Assembly: GCA_028671895.1 (NCBI GenBank)
Contig: CM053795.1
Location: 16,575,501 to 16,639,500, forward strand
Length of the DNA stretch: 64,000 bases
DNA from: Oenanthe sinensis
Taxonomy: Eukaryota > Streptophyta > Magnoliopsida > Apiales > Apiaceae
Direction: 5' to 3'
The notes below the pieces were generated by a model, which was not told the origin of the DNA, made no database searches, and was given only the letters and a program-made list of their open reading frames with translations. A program made the translations under genes and the position numbers. Shown piece by piece: positions 61,801 to 64,000 of this stretch (its first letter is position 1; each line of letters opens with the position of its first letter).

Positions 61801-64000
61801 GCAACTTCATTAACAAGGGGTGTTTCTGATTTTAACCAATCATTGACCTTCCTGTTCTCATCCGATAATGCATCAAGATGCTGTTCTTTTAATTGTTTTA
61901 AGCTTATCTCCTTCTGACGCTCAAGTTCTTCCAATTTCTTTGCGAACTCATTATCTAGTGTCTTTAGTTTATCCGTTCTCAATGGTACATGACTGTACAT
62001 CTCTCTAATAATAGCTGACTCAACTTTTTGCTTATTTTCAATTTCTTCTCTCTGGACCTCCCAAGATCTGTTAAATTTTTTTATTTCTTCATATTGTTTC
62101 TGCTTCAGTTTTGCTATATGCTTCCTACATTTCTTCTGAATCAGTTTAAAATTGTTCTCTTTATCTACCTTTTGTGTTTTATCATTTTGTCCTATCTCAC
62201 CAATACATACTTGATCTCTTGTTTCTTGGAGCTCCAGTTTCACATTTTGCAACTGCAACATCTTCTCATTCAGTGTTCCTTTGTGGGACTTAGCAACTCC
62301 TGAAATGTTATCCTTTGAAAAATCTGATAACACATTCTCCTTAAATGCTTTCTTTAGCTTCCGCACAGCAGAATAAACAGAGTCCGCCTCCTTTTCATTA
62401 CAAACAAAGTTCAGATGTTGTTGTGCAAGGATGAGAGATCCTTTTCTATCAACCTTCTGGTTTAGAAGTGAAGCTGAGCTCCAGCACTAAAACAGAAACG
62501 TAACCAGCACTTCAATAATAATTTTAAATGTGGAATGACAAAATAAAAAAATGAATAACAAGAGAACAGTTGCAAAAAATTGAAGGGAACAAAATAAATC
62601 CCGATTATAAGTGTTCTGTGTTGGCTTAAAATTTAACGAAGAGATATTCTTACCAGAGATATAAGGAATGCCTGCAATATGTTTTTAGAGTCACTACTAA
62701 CTTGATGATTAGTAATAACATATTCAAGAAACCGTTCTGCCATATTCTTGACTTCATCCTGAATATTGCACGTGTCAGATATTTAATATATAATATCACT
62801 ATATCAGTTGCATCCATTCTTACAAATACAGCTGAAAGAGGAATACCACTTTGCCAGTTGAAAACAGAAAGCTATAAGAAAAGATGATGAATAACGAAGG
62901 TTTAAAGGCTTGTACGATATGTATCATAAAAGATTACATGAGCTACAAGACAATGTCCTTACCTTGGTATGTTACTATTACAATTTTAGATTTTAGAAGA
63001 CTAAAATGAAAGAAATTATATTACTTGTGAACTGAATATGTCCGATCATTCAAACATCATGTACGCTCTCAATATTTATCTCAAAGCTTCCTTTCCAAAC
63101 ATTATACTTCAAACAACTATTGGAACTGTTTCATTAATCAGCATTACAATTAGATGTTGACTTTGAAATTCAAATCTTCCTGCATGAAATGTACTTCAAA
63201 ACAATAGTTAACTGTAAGCAGCTTTAAGTTGGCTAAAATTTTGAGCTTTTACTTCAAGTAATAAATGTTGCAAACCCGTTAAAGTAGCAACAGAGGATCT
63301 GATTATAGTGATCTATTGACCTAGTTTTTGTGCTTTGGGTGTAAGATTTTCTAGAGGTCATTTTACCAGCACCCTCCTAGTAACATCTATTACTAAATAC
63401 TAATTGTGTTAAACCAACACTATTATATATATACTACTAGAAGGTCAAAAAAGCAATCTTTTCCTGCAAGTAGGGCCAGGTATCATCAAAATAACATCAC
63501 ACTGGAAAAAAAAAGTTTAACTATACCATTTATCATGCTAGAATCCCATAGGACCCCTATAGATTATAAATTGGAACAAACAACAAACAAATATCATGAA
63601 GAGGATAAGAGTTGCATACAGATAATTTTAAAATCTGACAAAGCTTCAAAATAGACGACTTCACAAAAAGATGAAAATTCTCCTGTGCATCTGGCAGCAT
63701 GATCTTCTCAGAAATAATTGCTGGAGCATTGCTCGGGCGAAGTAAGTCGGTTGTACTAGCATCTCGTGTTTCTAAACAGTAACCATGATCTTCTGGAACA
63801 CCAGAATCCCCTGCAATCTTGTCTGCGGACAGAAAAACACATTGATACGGATGCTGATAGACATCAGAACAAATAGCAAACTAGTAAGTACCTCCTTCAG
63901 CCTTGTCTTGCTCATGCTCGGGACTGAAATTAGCCCCTCCTTTCTTGCGCTTCTTTCCAACTTCAACAGCTTCACATTCTGCTTGCTTTGGTGAATCATT
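54023..64000 (-). CDS. MOM1: MOM1-like transcriptional silencing protein, C-terminal part; 5' end outside window
   Basis: Six exons joined by hand, all in phase: 64000-63892, 63822-63620, 62758-62654, 62486-60468, 60372-60165, 55053-54023; at least 1224 residues. Landmarks match plant MORPHEUS MOLECULE 1: a helicase-flank segment (VKNMAERFLEYVITNHQVSS, VDRKGSLILAQQHLNFVCNE), a long acidic/Ser-rich linker with coiled-coil stretches, and the CMM2 domain (IRKETEQAIKLHED, KDAEAAFQWKKKELDKNHNK, VNKILADAFRSKC). In Arabidopsis, MOM1 maintains gene silencing without large changes in DNA methylation, and CMM2 mediates dimerisation and binding of PIAL-type partners. The C-terminal exon is Gln/Ser/Pro-rich with four 29-residue repeats and ends LVCLSDED. 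The last intron (55054-60164) is 5.1 kb and repeat-rich; a small extra exon inside it cannot be excluded. Confidence 0.85.
54635..54982 (-). repeat. Four 29-residue repeats in the MOM1-like tail
   Basis: Four consecutive 29-codon units begin AGTSSAGQPAAS, TVSSTACLPASN, TASSSGSQPAAT and SVSSSACQAATY. Each continues with a Q-N-rich patch and a Leu-rich/Pro end. Internal duplication in a disordered Gln/Ser tail. Confidence 0.65.
55970..56190. repeat. Palindromic TTCGATAATATTATCGAA repeats in the MOM1-like intron
   Basis: Several copies of TTCGATAATATTATCGAACAG-like units, self-complementary around AATATT, are spaced by AACAATG and followed by GAACTCGAGTTC. Hairpin-forming repeat of unknown family. 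Confidence 0.7.
56245..56322. repeat. 39-bp tandem duplication in the MOM1-like intron
   Basis: Two nearly identical units (56245-56283 and 56284-56322) containing TCTAGTTCGGTTA(A/G)ATACTC and ATTAAATTGAAGAT. Confidence 0.85.
56860..57300. repeat. GC-richer repetitive segment in the MOM1-like intron
   Basis: Contains GACACGGACACAAATCAGTG, TCAAGACTCGGGAACACG, GGATCCGGATCCGGATCT and a duplicated GAGTGTCCTTATTTTCTGGA (about 57210-57268). Its composition differs from the flanking AT-rich DNA. Probably fragments of a transposable element; no ORF supported. Confidence 0.5.
57840..58793. mobile_element. Inverted-repeat element in the MOM1-like intron
   Basis: The left end (about 57842: GCTCTCAAATGAGAATCC ... 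GAGATCTAATCCTAGTCATTCATTTAAAT) is inverted relative to the right end (ATTTAAATGAGTGGCTCATA ... GAGATTAGATCTCATATT ... GGTTCTCATTTGAGCAATT, to about 58793). About 950 bp. The interior is CCACCA-rich, with CGCCGCCGCCATCGCCGCC at about 58285. Non-autonomous DNA transposon likely; target duplication not resolved. Confidence 0.65.
58794..58886. repeat. (TA)n microsatellite, 93 bp
   Basis: A pure TA run directly abutting the inverted-repeat element above, within the MOM1-like intron. Confidence 0.93.
58887..60164. other. Remainder of the long MOM1-like intron
   Basis: AT-rich, with no recognised exon or transposon end. Ends at the donor of the CMM2 exon (CAACAAG|GTACGC on the minus strand). Confidence 0.6.

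Noticed and set aside
1..64000. CRISPR arrays, prokaryotic operons or biosynthetic cluster
   Set aside because: No regularly spaced direct repeats with unique spacers. The genes are spliced plant genes of unrelated function, so no cluster is claimed.

Overview
This 64 kb window is nuclear DNA from a flowering plant. The genes are intron-rich with AT-rich introns and GT-AG borders, and the intergenic DNA holds Stowaway-type MITEs, a Mutator-type MITE, tRNA-derived SINE-like sequences and a Ty1/copia retrotransposon. Gene content and protein sequences fit a eudicot, probably an asterid; the species cannot be fixed from the sequence alone.

Layout, left to right. (1) 124-9292 (+): the 3' part (17 exons) of a SAPS-domain gene, a putative PP6-type phosphatase regulatory subunit, including one GC-AG intron. 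(2) 10205-11697 (-): a two-exon class A GATA zinc-finger transcription factor. (3) 13576-24024 (-): a plant tyrosylprotein sulfotransferase (TPST) reconstructed as 12 in-frame coding exons (493 aa); its introns hold a Stowaway MITE, a mitochondrial-trnY-like fragment and a 24-base G run. (4) 26481-30117 (-): a three-exon, 934-aa membrane glycosyltransferase-like protein whose first splice donor lies in a 52-bp tandem duplication. (5) About 30.2-49.4 kb: an AT-rich repeat landscape with Stowaway elements, a 0.9 kb inverted-repeat element, a 408-bp Mutator-like MITE built from AAAACGCTAC hairpins, and a decayed unrecognised gene split by a young, integrase-deleted copia element (41714-46028, TSD GTAGT, LTRs differing at 2 of 326 positions). 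(6) 49869-53343 (+): a complete phenylalanine ammonia-lyase gene (718 aa, one intron). (7) 54023-64000 (-): the 3' part of a MOM1-like transcriptional-silencing gene with the CMM2 domain, interrupted by a repeat-filled 5.1 kb intron; its 5' end lies beyond the right edge.

The genes are unrelated single-copy plant genes and do not form a pathway cluster. PAL and the MOM1-like gene converge tail to tail 0.68 kb apart, and the SAPS and GATA genes converge 0.9 kb apart. The most unusual features are architectural: the GC-AG intron, the duplicated splice donor, the hairpin-module MITE, the organelle tRNA fragment, and a transposon-silencing gene whose own intron is full of repeats.
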